53,431 bases of DNA, from contig CAMYYV010000005.1 in the NCBI GenBank assembly GCA_947303625.1, forward strand, positions 1-53,431, in the 5' to 3' direction. The notes beneath the pieces were generated by a model, which worked only from the letters and a program-made list of their open reading frames with translations, was not told the DNA's origin and searched no databases. Positions 18,101 through 25,096 of this stretch are shown piece after piece. The translations under genes and the position numbers were made by a program. How positions within the stretch are numbered: the first letter of the stretch is position 1; each line of letters starts with the position of its first letter. This DNA is from an uncultured Bacteroidales bacterium (GTDB lineage: Bacteria > Bacteroidota > Bacteroidia > Bacteroidales > F082).

Positions 18101-18409
18101 ACAAATGGGACGTTGCATGCCAGACTAACCTATGTTGAATCTTTGAAACAAATCAAAACACTCAACACGGTGGATTACATTCACATTTTAGACCTTGAAG
18201 GGACTTGGTACAAGGCCGGTGTACGCGATGGAGACCTTCTGGTTTCGCAAGGCCCACCATTGAAAGTAGCCCGACCCAACCCAGAAAAAGATACTTATGA
18301 CCTACTCGAATTCAATGTAGGAAACAACAAAGAAAATGGTGCAATTCCCTATAAGGTGTTCTTTACGGAAAAAGAGATTGATAGATATAACAAAGCCACA
18401 CAACCATGA
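15173..18409 (+). CDS. Membrane-anchored nSTAND-type NTPase with large ectodomain
   Basis: The 1078-residue protein starts with an nSTAND1-like P-loop NTPase: NPWKGLNYY and YGRNSEI lead to Walker A GKSGIGKS (47-54), Walker B LLLVLDQFEEIF (near 131-142) and REDFLSYLERY as sensor segment. After a winged-helix-like part, residues about 420-475 form a charged coiled coil. One transmembrane helix (about 477-500) leads to an ectodomain with YD/RHS-like strands such as FESYDAYGRW and MGLDGQPIRCPDWEASG, and a PDZ-like C-terminus (LEGTWYKAGVRDGDLL). The same ectodomain style is found in the next gene. Its NTPase is cytosolic and next to SIR2-TIR, suggesting it transmits a signal across the inner membrane to that effector. 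STAND ATPases usually oligomerise on ligand binding; the ligand here is unknown. Confidence 0.85.
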   Translation: MANPSINTNPWKGLNYYKEGEVLYGRNSEIESLSQYILNNTQTVLYGKSGIGKSSILNAGIFPIARSKGLLPVPIRLDHSKGNSYIEQIRTAIVESGADVHEILPPIDPEKETLWEHLHRNIFFDKDGKRVQLLLVLDQFEEIFTLQQDERVKRAFFDEIADVINDITPLYIVKANKKESVDNVGIQEVTESLDDLDIDFELEEASASNQENRYLQKIDHHMVFTLREDFLSYLERYSSYIPAMKSNRFALLPINEEQAVDIIMKPVEGLIDKDVAELIIQKVTGKTGFLIDDVPEIEVDSAVLSLYLSRIFIKKGDKNKITADIVNQFSEDIIKDFYVESVEGLPQNEIEKIEDLLLTYDGRRNNVSRNDLIREGVSRDVIKTLVEDKKLLRQFSYQDDIRVEFMHDILCPIVDERIDKREIAKQQAEEQRIQEEKQKRLLEEEQRKREAIEAKAEAEHKRMEEEALLQRRKNRVRLTAAISLLLLVLLTWFTWYFLTKMEFRESYATFTSEDGWPVGVGKSVKSADRDQMPVFYQLVRNGYYNRNTRVNVVNGDWNLVQNVFEQSPLVGLDETDGADEYAAIFAQMQRQTAYWIYTPDSEGKVSRITAFDINEEELYSMQFFRSGQTIWANYIDKYGQALRVRDNGADRIKISTEDINGHQYYSKFLFFNATNVPETNKEGDYGYQYDLDQNGQIVATYPLDLFGDPIPEKKTIFESYDAYGRWIKSSKGQMHYSNRAVIASYDNRNDTIRFDGQGHLMQATPLMDNGFIEILTYSANDSLPYRIERREVGDHQYTVSYFASKTDSPDASRQPIIITKTDWPPFHKMVVDTTSENGLTKVITRYYDGNGALVKDNDYQYNSEIAYYNSNNENVKSLWYKDNDIVYAYIYEYEDGRMVAQSVMGLDGQPIRCPDWEASGLSYYKMRLVSDTYDELVAIRGINEFGDESLISLEYGNTVYKYDITSAPSADTSLSITNGTLHARLTYVESLKQIKTLNTVDYIHILDLEGTWYKAGVRDGDLLVSQGPPLKVARPNPEKDTYDLLEFNVGNNKENGAIPYKVFFTEKEIDRYNKATQP

Positions 18410-21400
18410 AAAAACAGTATTTGTTCGCAGCCCTTCTCCTCCTATTTGCCCTTGCTGCCACTGCACAGCCAAAACCAAAACAAAAAATCGGTGACGTTGA
18501 CGCCATTGTGAATAGAATACCATCAAACCAAAAAAACGAAGATGATAATAATAAAAACAAAGGGAACTCGACCTTCGACGACAACGAATTGCGCAGAGAA
18601 ACGACCCAAAGCAAGAAAGTGAGCGATTCGCCCTACCACTCTGAGTATTACAAAAAGATCGTCAACCAACGCGGTCTTTGGAAAGGCGTTGGGAAGCCAC
18701 TCACAACTGAGCAAAGGAAGCACATTGCCACCTACTATAAATTGATGCGGCCGAATGATGCCCCTGCCTCCTCTCCCTTTACCCAGATGCAAATCGTGAA
18801 TAACAAGGGAGAGCTGTCGACCGATTTACGATATAGCTATATATACAGCAGTGATGGCTTGCTCTCTGAGTGGGGTGATAAGATTGATGAGATATGCCAA
18901 GCGGAAAAAATCATCCACAATGGCATCCTGGTCCAAGAAAACATGTTTGACCAAGAAGGCAACCTGATCATCCAATTCATTCCGACGTTTGTGACCAACG
19001 ACAGTATTGTCGGACATTTTGTCGGCCCCGACGGACGCATGCCCAAATTAAGGCGCGGTGAGAGAAACACTTATATTAGCATCAAGCTTGACGCTAAGGG
19101 ATTCTACTCCAAAACCGCCTTTTATGACGAAGACGGAAAACTTGTTAAAAATGGCGACGGCGCTTACACCGAGTTACGAACCTTTGATACCGATGGCAAT
19201 ACCATTATCAGCATGTCGGGTGATGCCAAGGGGTTGCCCATGATTGACGACTGGGGAAACTGCGGCTGGATCTATTCCTATGATTCACAAGGAAACACAC
19301 TCACCGCATCGTGCATCGACGACAAGGGAAATCCCATGAGAATGCCCACAAAAAAAGCGGAAGCTTCAGGGGTTTGGAGAACCCAGTACACATACGACAA
19401 ATGGGGAAACAAAACTTCTCAATCCCATTTCGACAACAACGGCCATCCCGATGCCAACGCCCAAGGCATCCACAGGACCCTTTACACCTATAACGATGCC
19501 GGCAAGTACCTCTCGATACGCAATGAGGACGTTAATCATCAATTGACTGACAACAGCAGCGGATGGGCTACGCAAGAAAGAGACTACGACAAGGATGGTA
19601 ACCTCATTTTCTATTGTTTCAAAAACAAAAATGGTCATTATCCCAGTTCATCACCAGATTTTATTTCCGTATCGCATAAGCGATACAACAAGGGCGAAAT
19701 CACGTTTGACGAAAGGTTCTATTCAACCGATGGAACAGACCTCAAGCCCGCATTGATTGCCCATTATTATCCCGACATCGACAGTGTTTGGAAATACACT
19801 GAAGACTATATGATTGTTCGTAATTATTCCCATACTCCAGAGGGGGAAAAATACAATTCAAAGTCAACGTATATATTTCTCGACAACCTGGGTTACACAG
19901 GAAGAACCAGCAATGGCAGTGGATTGTATTATAAACTTGTTATCAACAAGGATGAAAATGGGAACATGGTCAGCCGAGAGGCGTTGAGTGAATTTGACGA
20001 GCCATCTTATGCTCAATTCGGGGACAAAGAGTCTTCCTCATTCTTCTGCTTTGAAAAAAACGACGACGATTATGACGAAAACAATGAACCAATAGAATAC
20101 TATAGCACCACCAGACGTAAACTGCACAAATCCTATTACATTGAGGCCTTGACTTCGGAGGCGTTAAAGAACGGCCTTCAAACCGGCGACCTCATCGTCA
20201 GGTATGGTGACTGGTATTATCCCAAAACTGAAACCCGCGACCACATGATGGAATTGAACTATGAAATGGTTCGCAAGGCATCCACAAGCAAGACCATAGT
20301 AGTCATGCGACACGACCCAAAAACAAAAACCAGCCAACTCATCCCTTTGGAGCTGCCCAAAGGCACCCCTGATCAACTCGGCTTTATTTGTCATTTGGTC
20401 TACTTGACCAAACAAGAAGCACAACGGTACAACAACACCATGTCCACATCTCCAATGGTTAAGGACTACAGCCTCACGAAGAATGACACTGACAATGATG
20501 AAGGTCAGGAGTATCGTGTTTATTTCTTCATACCCAACAAAGCAGGAAACTCCATGAGAAAAACATTCTTCAACAACGGCTTCCATGATAATGTCATCGC
20601 CCTGGCTTGGGAGACCTTCGTTGATGGACAATCCTATTTCTTCAACTATGACGATCCCTGGTTCGACCAAGACGCCCCCTTCTGCAAGGATTTTGATTCC
20701 ATTGCCCTGTATTATACTGCCGACGGGATCCATACACAGCGGCAGGTATTTAGCAAATGGGCCTTCGAATCAAACAACGCCCGATACACCAGCATTATCG
20801 TCAACGACGGAGCCAACATCCAACGCATGTGCGACTCGTTGCAATTAGCACACGCACACGCTCCTATCGCCAACCTCGCTCCCATGAAACTCAGCGAAGC
20901 CACCAAAACCTTACTACAGTTAAATTGTTCGAAAAAAACCAAAGAATTAGACGACTGCACCAGAACCGACATCAGGATAGCCAAGACCGAAATGTCGTAC
21001 GACGAGATGTTGCAAGCCCATCATATCCTAACCCATTTAGACATGAGCGATTACTTTTACATCTATGAGGGCTTAGGTAATCATTCCGCCAACTCTTATG
21101 TAAAGGTCAAAGACGACAAGGTCTCCGAGATTGTATGCAATGGAGAAAGTTACCTCATTATTAATACTGCCAATGACAATAAGGATATCTCAAACAAATC
21201 CTTCCCTCACAAGTTACCCATCGTAACTGCCAACGAAGAGGGCTTCTATAACGGCATCAAGCTTGAGCCCAACCAGAGCTACGTTGTGATGCAATATGAC
21301 CAATGGCAGCTTGGGAGTCTTTTCAGTCCCGACTTGATCAGTCCCAACGACGACCACAGCATCACCTTGGCTCCGATACAAGAGAACGAAGACGACAAGA

Positions 21401-21525
21401 AGCCCTTGGGTAGGGTCAAGAAAGCCAGCTTCACCGGAGCACTCACCCTTGACTACAAGACCATACAAGAGGTTTCATCCACGGTCTTCATCGAAGCCGT
21501 AAAGAAAGCCAAGAACCTCAAGTGA
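18406..21525 (+). CDS. Secreted YD-repeat-like protein with PDZ-like segment
   Basis: The 1039-residue product starts with a clear signal peptide (MKKQYLFAALLLLFALAATAQ), so it is exported. A low-complexity Asn/Asp/Lys linker follows. Residues about 100-480 hold several YD/RHS-like strands (FYDEDGKLVKNGD, YSYDSQGNTLTAS, YTYDKWGNKTSQ, YTYNDAGKYLS). A PDZ-like segment lies near 580-665 (LKNGLQTGDLIVRYG...IVVMRHD). Motifs such as GNPMRMPTKKAEASG parallel GQPIRCPDWEASG in the nSTAND ectodomain, so the two are probably related. It overlaps the nSTAND gene by ATGA. I infer that it is a periplasmic partner or ligand-binding subunit for that ectodomain. No enzyme motif is visible. Confidence 0.78.
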   Translation: MKKQYLFAALLLLFALAATAQPKPKQKIGDVDAIVNRIPSNQKNEDDNNKNKGNSTFDDNELRRETTQSKKVSDSPYHSEYYKKIVNQRGLWKGVGKPLTTEQRKHIATYYKLMRPNDAPASSPFTQMQIVNNKGELSTDLRYSYIYSSDGLLSEWGDKIDEICQAEKIIHNGILVQENMFDQEGNLIIQFIPTFVTNDSIVGHFVGPDGRMPKLRRGERNTYISIKLDAKGFYSKTAFYDEDGKLVKNGDGAYTELRTFDTDGNTIISMSGDAKGLPMIDDWGNCGWIYSYDSQGNTLTASCIDDKGNPMRMPTKKAEASGVWRTQYTYDKWGNKTSQSHFDNNGHPDANAQGIHRTLYTYNDAGKYLSIRNEDVNHQLTDNSSGWATQERDYDKDGNLIFYCFKNKNGHYPSSSPDFISVSHKRYNKGEITFDERFYSTDGTDLKPALIAHYYPDIDSVWKYTEDYMIVRNYSHTPEGEKYNSKSTYIFLDNLGYTGRTSNGSGLYYKLVINKDENGNMVSREALSEFDEPSYAQFGDKESSSFFCFEKNDDDYDENNEPIEYYSTTRRKLHKSYYIEALTSEALKNGLQTGDLIVRYGDWYYPKTETRDHMMELNYEMVRKASTSKTIVVMRHDPKTKTSQLIPLELPKGTPDQLGFICHLVYLTKQEAQRYNNTMSTSPMVKDYSLTKNDTDNDEGQEYRVYFFIPNKAGNSMRKTFFNNGFHDNVIALAWETFVDGQSYFFNYDDPWFDQDAPFCKDFDSIALYYTADGIHTQRQVFSKWAFESNNARYTSIIVNDGANIQRMCDSLQLAHAHAPIANLAPMKLSEATKTLLQLNCSKKTKELDDCTRTDIRIAKTEMSYDEMLQAHHILTHLDMSDYFYIYEGLGNHSANSYVKVKDDKVSEIVCNGESYLIINTANDNKDISNKSFPHKLPIVTANEEGFYNGIKLEPNQSYVVMQYDQWQLGSLFSPDLISPNDDHSITLAPIQENEDDKKPLGRVKKASFTGALTLDYKTIQEVSSTVFIEAVKKAKNLK

Positions 21526-21556
21526 ACAAAGAAAACCATTGCGACAAACCTACCCC

Positions 21557-23110
21557 ATGAGCAACACCATCCTTATCGTCGGCTCACACCCCATCCGCCA
21601 AAATATCGTCAATCAATACGAGACCTTGGGCTGCGACATCGAGATGGCTGACGACATAACCAACGCACAAGGCAAGGACTACCGTGAAATTTGCATCTTG
21701 CCACCAAAAGGTGTCGACGACCACGACATACTGCAAGCCATGGAAACCTTCTCGAAGGCCTATCCCGAGACCCCAAGTGACCAATCCAAGCCCTTGTGTC
21801 ATCTGTTGCTGCACGACAACGTGACGCTATGGCTACTGCAAACCATCAACCTCTATCCCGAGATTCACAAGAAGTTTGAACTGTATGCCTTCACCATGGA
21901 AGACCAGTGGGCGAAAAACGTGTTTTGCGGCATGGACCGCAACATCTACCCGCCTTTGGACCGCGAGAAGATTAACGGAAATTCAAACAAGATTGTTCAT
22001 CTCGTCATCGCCGGTTTCAGCGAACTCGGGGAAAGTTTGGCTATCCATGCCGCCCTTATCGCCCACTTCCCCAACTATGTGCGCAACCAAGCGCTTCGCA
22101 CCCGCATCACCATCGTCGATAAAGACCTTGCGGCACGAAAAGACGCCTACATACAACGTTATGCCAACCTCTTTGAGCACAGCTACTACCGCTGTATCGA
22201 CTTGAGCCAACGCTGCATGACGCTTTACCATGAGCCTATCTACCATGCCTCGCGCGAAGACTTTGTGGATGTGGAATGGGAGTTTGTGGAAGGCGACTTA
22301 TACGACCCCGCGTTCCAACACAAGCTACAGCTCTGGGGCGAAAGCAAAGACCAACTGCTGACCCTCGCCCTTTGCGACAACGACAGCAACAGCAACTTCC
22401 ACCGCGCATTCGGGCTTCCCAAGTGCATCTACCAGAATGGCATCACGGTATTCGTCGCGACGGAACGCTCGGGGATGTTGGAAAAAGTGCGCGAAGCTGA
22501 CGACTACCACAACCTTTACCCCATCGGCATGAATGACTGCGGATACGACGTCGGTCTGCCCCTCCTGCAAATGGCTAAAAGACTCAACTATTTCTATAAG
22601 TGTAGCTACGGGCAGGAAGGCGTGCCCACCGACATGCCCACCGAAAAAGTGGAAGAGGCTTGGCGACACCCATTGCGGTTCAACGTGCGAAACTCAAGTC
22701 TCTACAACGTGATGACTATACCCACTAAGATGCGTTCGTTGGGTCATGAAGAAAAGGACTGGGACAAATTCTTCGCCTTGACGCAGGAGGAAGTAGAGAC
22801 GCTTTCCGCCGTCGAGCACAACCGATGGAGCGTGGAGCGCCTCATTGGGGGCTTCCGACCGCCCACCAACACCGAACGCGACGAAATCCGCAAGAATATC
22901 GAAACCTTCATCACGGCCAAGGAAACCGGCAAAGAGATGCCCGAAAAAGACCTTAAGAACATTTATAAGAAGAGAAAGATCCACTACGACCTCTGCTCTT
23001 ACCGCGAGTTGCGCGAAGACAAGACCGGACAAAACGTTCGCCTCTACGACTACGACCTCATCGCATGCATCCCGCTGATTGCACAATCCTTTAAAGAGAC
23101 CCAACAATGA
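21557..23110 (+). CDS. Soluble TrkA-N/RCK-like protein with C-terminal RyR domain
   Basis: This 517-residue protein (start at MSNTILIVG; an upstream Met at 21539 adds six residues) is a cytosolic paralogue of the channel gene. It opens with a Rossmann strand and Gly turn (ILIVGSHPIRQNIV) and has a second Rossmann-like part (VHLVIAGFSELGESLAIHAAL). Shared anchors with the channel protein include FVEGDLYDPAFQHKLQLWG against FIKGDIFSQKVQHEIRKWA, and NLYPIGMND against NIYPFGMND. The RyR domain at about 415-505 (VEHNRWSVERLIGGFR) has an insertion before the HYDLCSYREL part. It lacks membrane helices, so it may compete with or regulate the channel by sensing the same ligand. It overlaps the FHA-protease gene by ATGA. 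Confidence 0.8.
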   Translation: MSNTILIVGSHPIRQNIVNQYETLGCDIEMADDITNAQGKDYREICILPPKGVDDHDILQAMETFSKAYPETPSDQSKPLCHLLLHDNVTLWLLQTINLYPEIHKKFELYAFTMEDQWAKNVFCGMDRNIYPPLDREKINGNSNKIVHLVIAGFSELGESLAIHAALIAHFPNYVRNQALRTRITIVDKDLAARKDAYIQRYANLFEHSYYRCIDLSQRCMTLYHEPIYHASREDFVDVEWEFVEGDLYDPAFQHKLQLWGESKDQLLTLALCDNDSNSNFHRAFGLPKCIYQNGITVFVATERSGMLEKVREADDYHNLYPIGMNDCGYDVGLPLLQMAKRLNYFYKCSYGQEGVPTDMPTEKVEEAWRHPLRFNVRNSSLYNVMTIPTKMRSLGHEEKDWDKFFALTQEEVETLSAVEHNRWSVERLIGGFRPPTNTERDEIRKNIETFITAKETGKEMPEKDLKNIYKKRKIHYDLCSYRELREDKTGQNVRLYDYDLIACIPLIAQSFKETQQ

Positions 23111-24489
23111 GCAAGACCTACTACTCACTACGATTCGAGCGCAGCGATGCTTTTCACAAGGCAGGCGACCAAGTGGCCAATGCCGACAACACCTTGTATA
23201 TCGGACAGACCGACTCGTGCGACATCAGGATTGGCAACGAGAGCCAATATGAAGACGCCGCCATAGCCGTCATAGAGAAACGCGCCGACGGCAGAGGCTG
23301 GAAACTCATCAGCCTCTCGCCTTACAAAGAACATGAGGTGCGCGTCAACGGCACACCTATTAATCACGTGCATTTTCTGAGTCACGGCGACCGCATCGCC
23401 TTTGAAGGGCAGCGGCAAGAACTGACGTTCAGCATACGCGACGACGGCATGTACAACGCAACGGGTATCGTCGCCATGGAAAAACGCGGCAACCGTCCTG
23501 TCATCGCATGGCTGGCTGTCATCAGCGTGGCTTTGATTGGTTTCGCATTGCTGCAGCTCTATAAGAGTCCCATGAGCAAGAGCATGAAAGAAAAGGCCAT
23601 GAAGTCGGTCTACCAGATTGAAGTGAACTCGGTGCAACTCATTGCTTTTCATGACGATGGAAGCACTACCATTGTAGATAGTGTTAAAATCGAAAACGAG
23701 TTCGGCACGGCCTTCCTCACCACCGATGGCTGTTTGGTCACCGCTCGCCACTGCATCGAGCCATGGCTCAACTTGCCCGAAGGCACGAAGATGGATACAG
23801 CAGATTCAAGTACCCCCGCGCCCGTCAGGATGGCACTGAAGGCTACCACCTTAAACATTATCGCCCAGGACGATGAGAACGATAGCACACACACACATTG
23901 GCAGATGATCAGCTACTGCTCGCTGAAGAAACCTGACATCGACAACAAAGTCCTGCTTCGCTTCACCTCGACCGATTTCATTATCGACGACAGCCGCGAC
24001 CACATCATGGAGTATGGTGACTTCGATCATCAGTACTTCTGGCGCAGCATCAAAGTGCGTCCAAGTCGCACCGACATGATGTTGGGAGACATCGCTTTCC
24101 TGCCCCATGCCGACTCATTACTCCATAGGACTGGCACCATCAAGATGGCCTCAAAGGAAGAAGTGGTCAAACTCTGCGACGAAGCCAACCGCGACCTGGT
24201 CATTATGGGAAGGACACCCAATGACGCGAATAAAGATCAGTTGATATCCAGTGAGGCCAACTTGATGCTACAAATCACGGAGGCCAACTGCACCGAAGGC
24301 TATCCCAACATGGTGATTGCCCACGACGGCAAAATCGGCCCTGGATTCTCAGGAGGACCTGTGATGACGCGGGCAGGATTGTTAGGCTGGCGTGTGATCG
24401 GGGTGGTCTCCGTGATTGATTCCAAAGAAAAAGACTGGTATTATTCCGTTCCCATCAGCGAGATAGAAAGAATGAAAAACAGCAAATGA
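23107..24489 (+). CDS. FHA domain - transmembrane - trypsin-like serine protease
   Basis: Residues about 25-118 form an FHA-like domain (YIGQTDSCDIRIGN, later VRVNGTPI and GDRIAF). The canonical GR and SxxH phosphothreonine-binding residues are changed (GQ; YEDAAI), so phosphopeptide binding is doubtful. A transmembrane helix lies at about 131-153. The rest is an S1-like protease with His215 (VTARHC), Asp328 (LGDIAF) and Ser415 (GPGFSGGPV), all in the right order. The His-Asp spacing is large, about 113 residues, indicating an insertion. With a cytosolic FHA the protease would face the periplasm. It is coupled to the RyR gene upstream and followed within two bases by the pseudokinase gene, so FHA, kinase-like and protease parts form one signalling set. 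Substrate unknown; the CHAT proteins are candidates. Confidence 0.87.
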   Translation: MSKTYYSLRFERSDAFHKAGDQVANADNTLYIGQTDSCDIRIGNESQYEDAAIAVIEKRADGRGWKLISLSPYKEHEVRVNGTPINHVHFLSHGDRIAFEGQRQELTFSIRDDGMYNATGIVAMEKRGNRPVIAWLAVISVALIGFALLQLYKSPMSKSMKEKAMKSVYQIEVNSVQLIAFHDDGSTTIVDSVKIENEFGTAFLTTDGCLVTARHCIEPWLNLPEGTKMDTADSSTPAPVRMALKATTLNIIAQDDENDSTHTHWQMISYCSLKKPDIDNKVLLRFTSTDFIIDDSRDHIMEYGDFDHQYFWRSIKVRPSRTDMMLGDIAFLPHADSLLHRTGTIKMASKEEVVKLCDEANRDLVIMGRTPNDANKDQLISSEANLMLQITEANCTEGYPNMVIAHDGKIGPGFSGGPVMTRAGLLGWRVIGVVSVIDSKEKDWYYSVPISEIERMKNSK

Positions 24490-24490
24490 C

Positions 24491-25096
24491 ATGGAAGAGA
24501 AACGATACGCATCCGATATTGCCGGCCATTGCAACGAGCCGACAGCATGGCAAATCCTCAAGGAAGTGAGCGGACAGCTGATTGAACATAAGCTGCTGTG
24601 GGTCAATCCCTTTGTCATTGAAATCGGTGATGATGGGCATTTCACGCTTTTGTCTGCCGAAAAGCAATGTTCGGGTTTCGACGCCCCAAACGCTGACACC
24701 GCCCACCCCACCGATGCCGACACCGCATGGTCGTTAGGCGCCACGTTGTTTTATATCGTCATGGGACGACAGGTGATGAACGGCAAAGGCGGCGCAGGAC
24801 AAAGAGAGACCTCAAGGCTGCCCTACATACGCAGCGAATGGCCTGCACTGAGCGAATTGGTGCAGCAATGTCTGCGCTACCCACCGTCGCGACGGCCCTC
24901 CCTCCAACAGATCCATGACGAAGCCGTGGAACAGCACAACCGCTGCGTGGAAGAAATCCGCTTAGGACCCAAATTCAAGAAAGCCTCCGATGCAGCCACG
25001 AATGGCACGATTAATGTGGTTGACGACTTATCCTTTTGGCCCGAAACCATGTATGAAACACATCCTAACAATGACTTTAACAAATCAGATCTATGA
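24491..25096 (+). CDS. C-lobe-only protein pseudokinase
   Basis: The 201-residue protein resembles only the C-lobe of a Ser/Thr protein kinase. AWQILKEVSGQLIEHKLLW matches helix E, ADTAWSLGATLFYIVMG matches the DVWSLG...G segment of helix F, and LVQQCLRYPPSRRPSLQQI matches the cL..dP..RPs segment. The Gly-rich loop, the Lys of the N-lobe, the HRD loop and DFG are absent (the last two positions read WVNP and LSAE). It therefore cannot transfer phosphate and is likely a binding module. No signal peptide is present, so it is cytosolic. It sits between the FHA-protease and the first CHAT gene and overlaps the latter by ATGA. A missing N-terminal half is not encoded upstream, so this looks like a stable short form, not a fresh truncation. 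Confidence 0.72.
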   Translation: MEEKRYASDIAGHCNEPTAWQILKEVSGQLIEHKLLWVNPFVIEIGDDGHFTLLSAEKQCSGFDAPNADTAHPTDADTAWSLGATLFYIVMGRQVMNGKGGAGQRETSRLPYIRSEWPALSELVQQCLRYPPSRRPSLQQIHDEAVEQHNRCVEEIRLGPKFKKASDAATNGTINVVDDLSFWPETMYETHPNNDFNKSDL

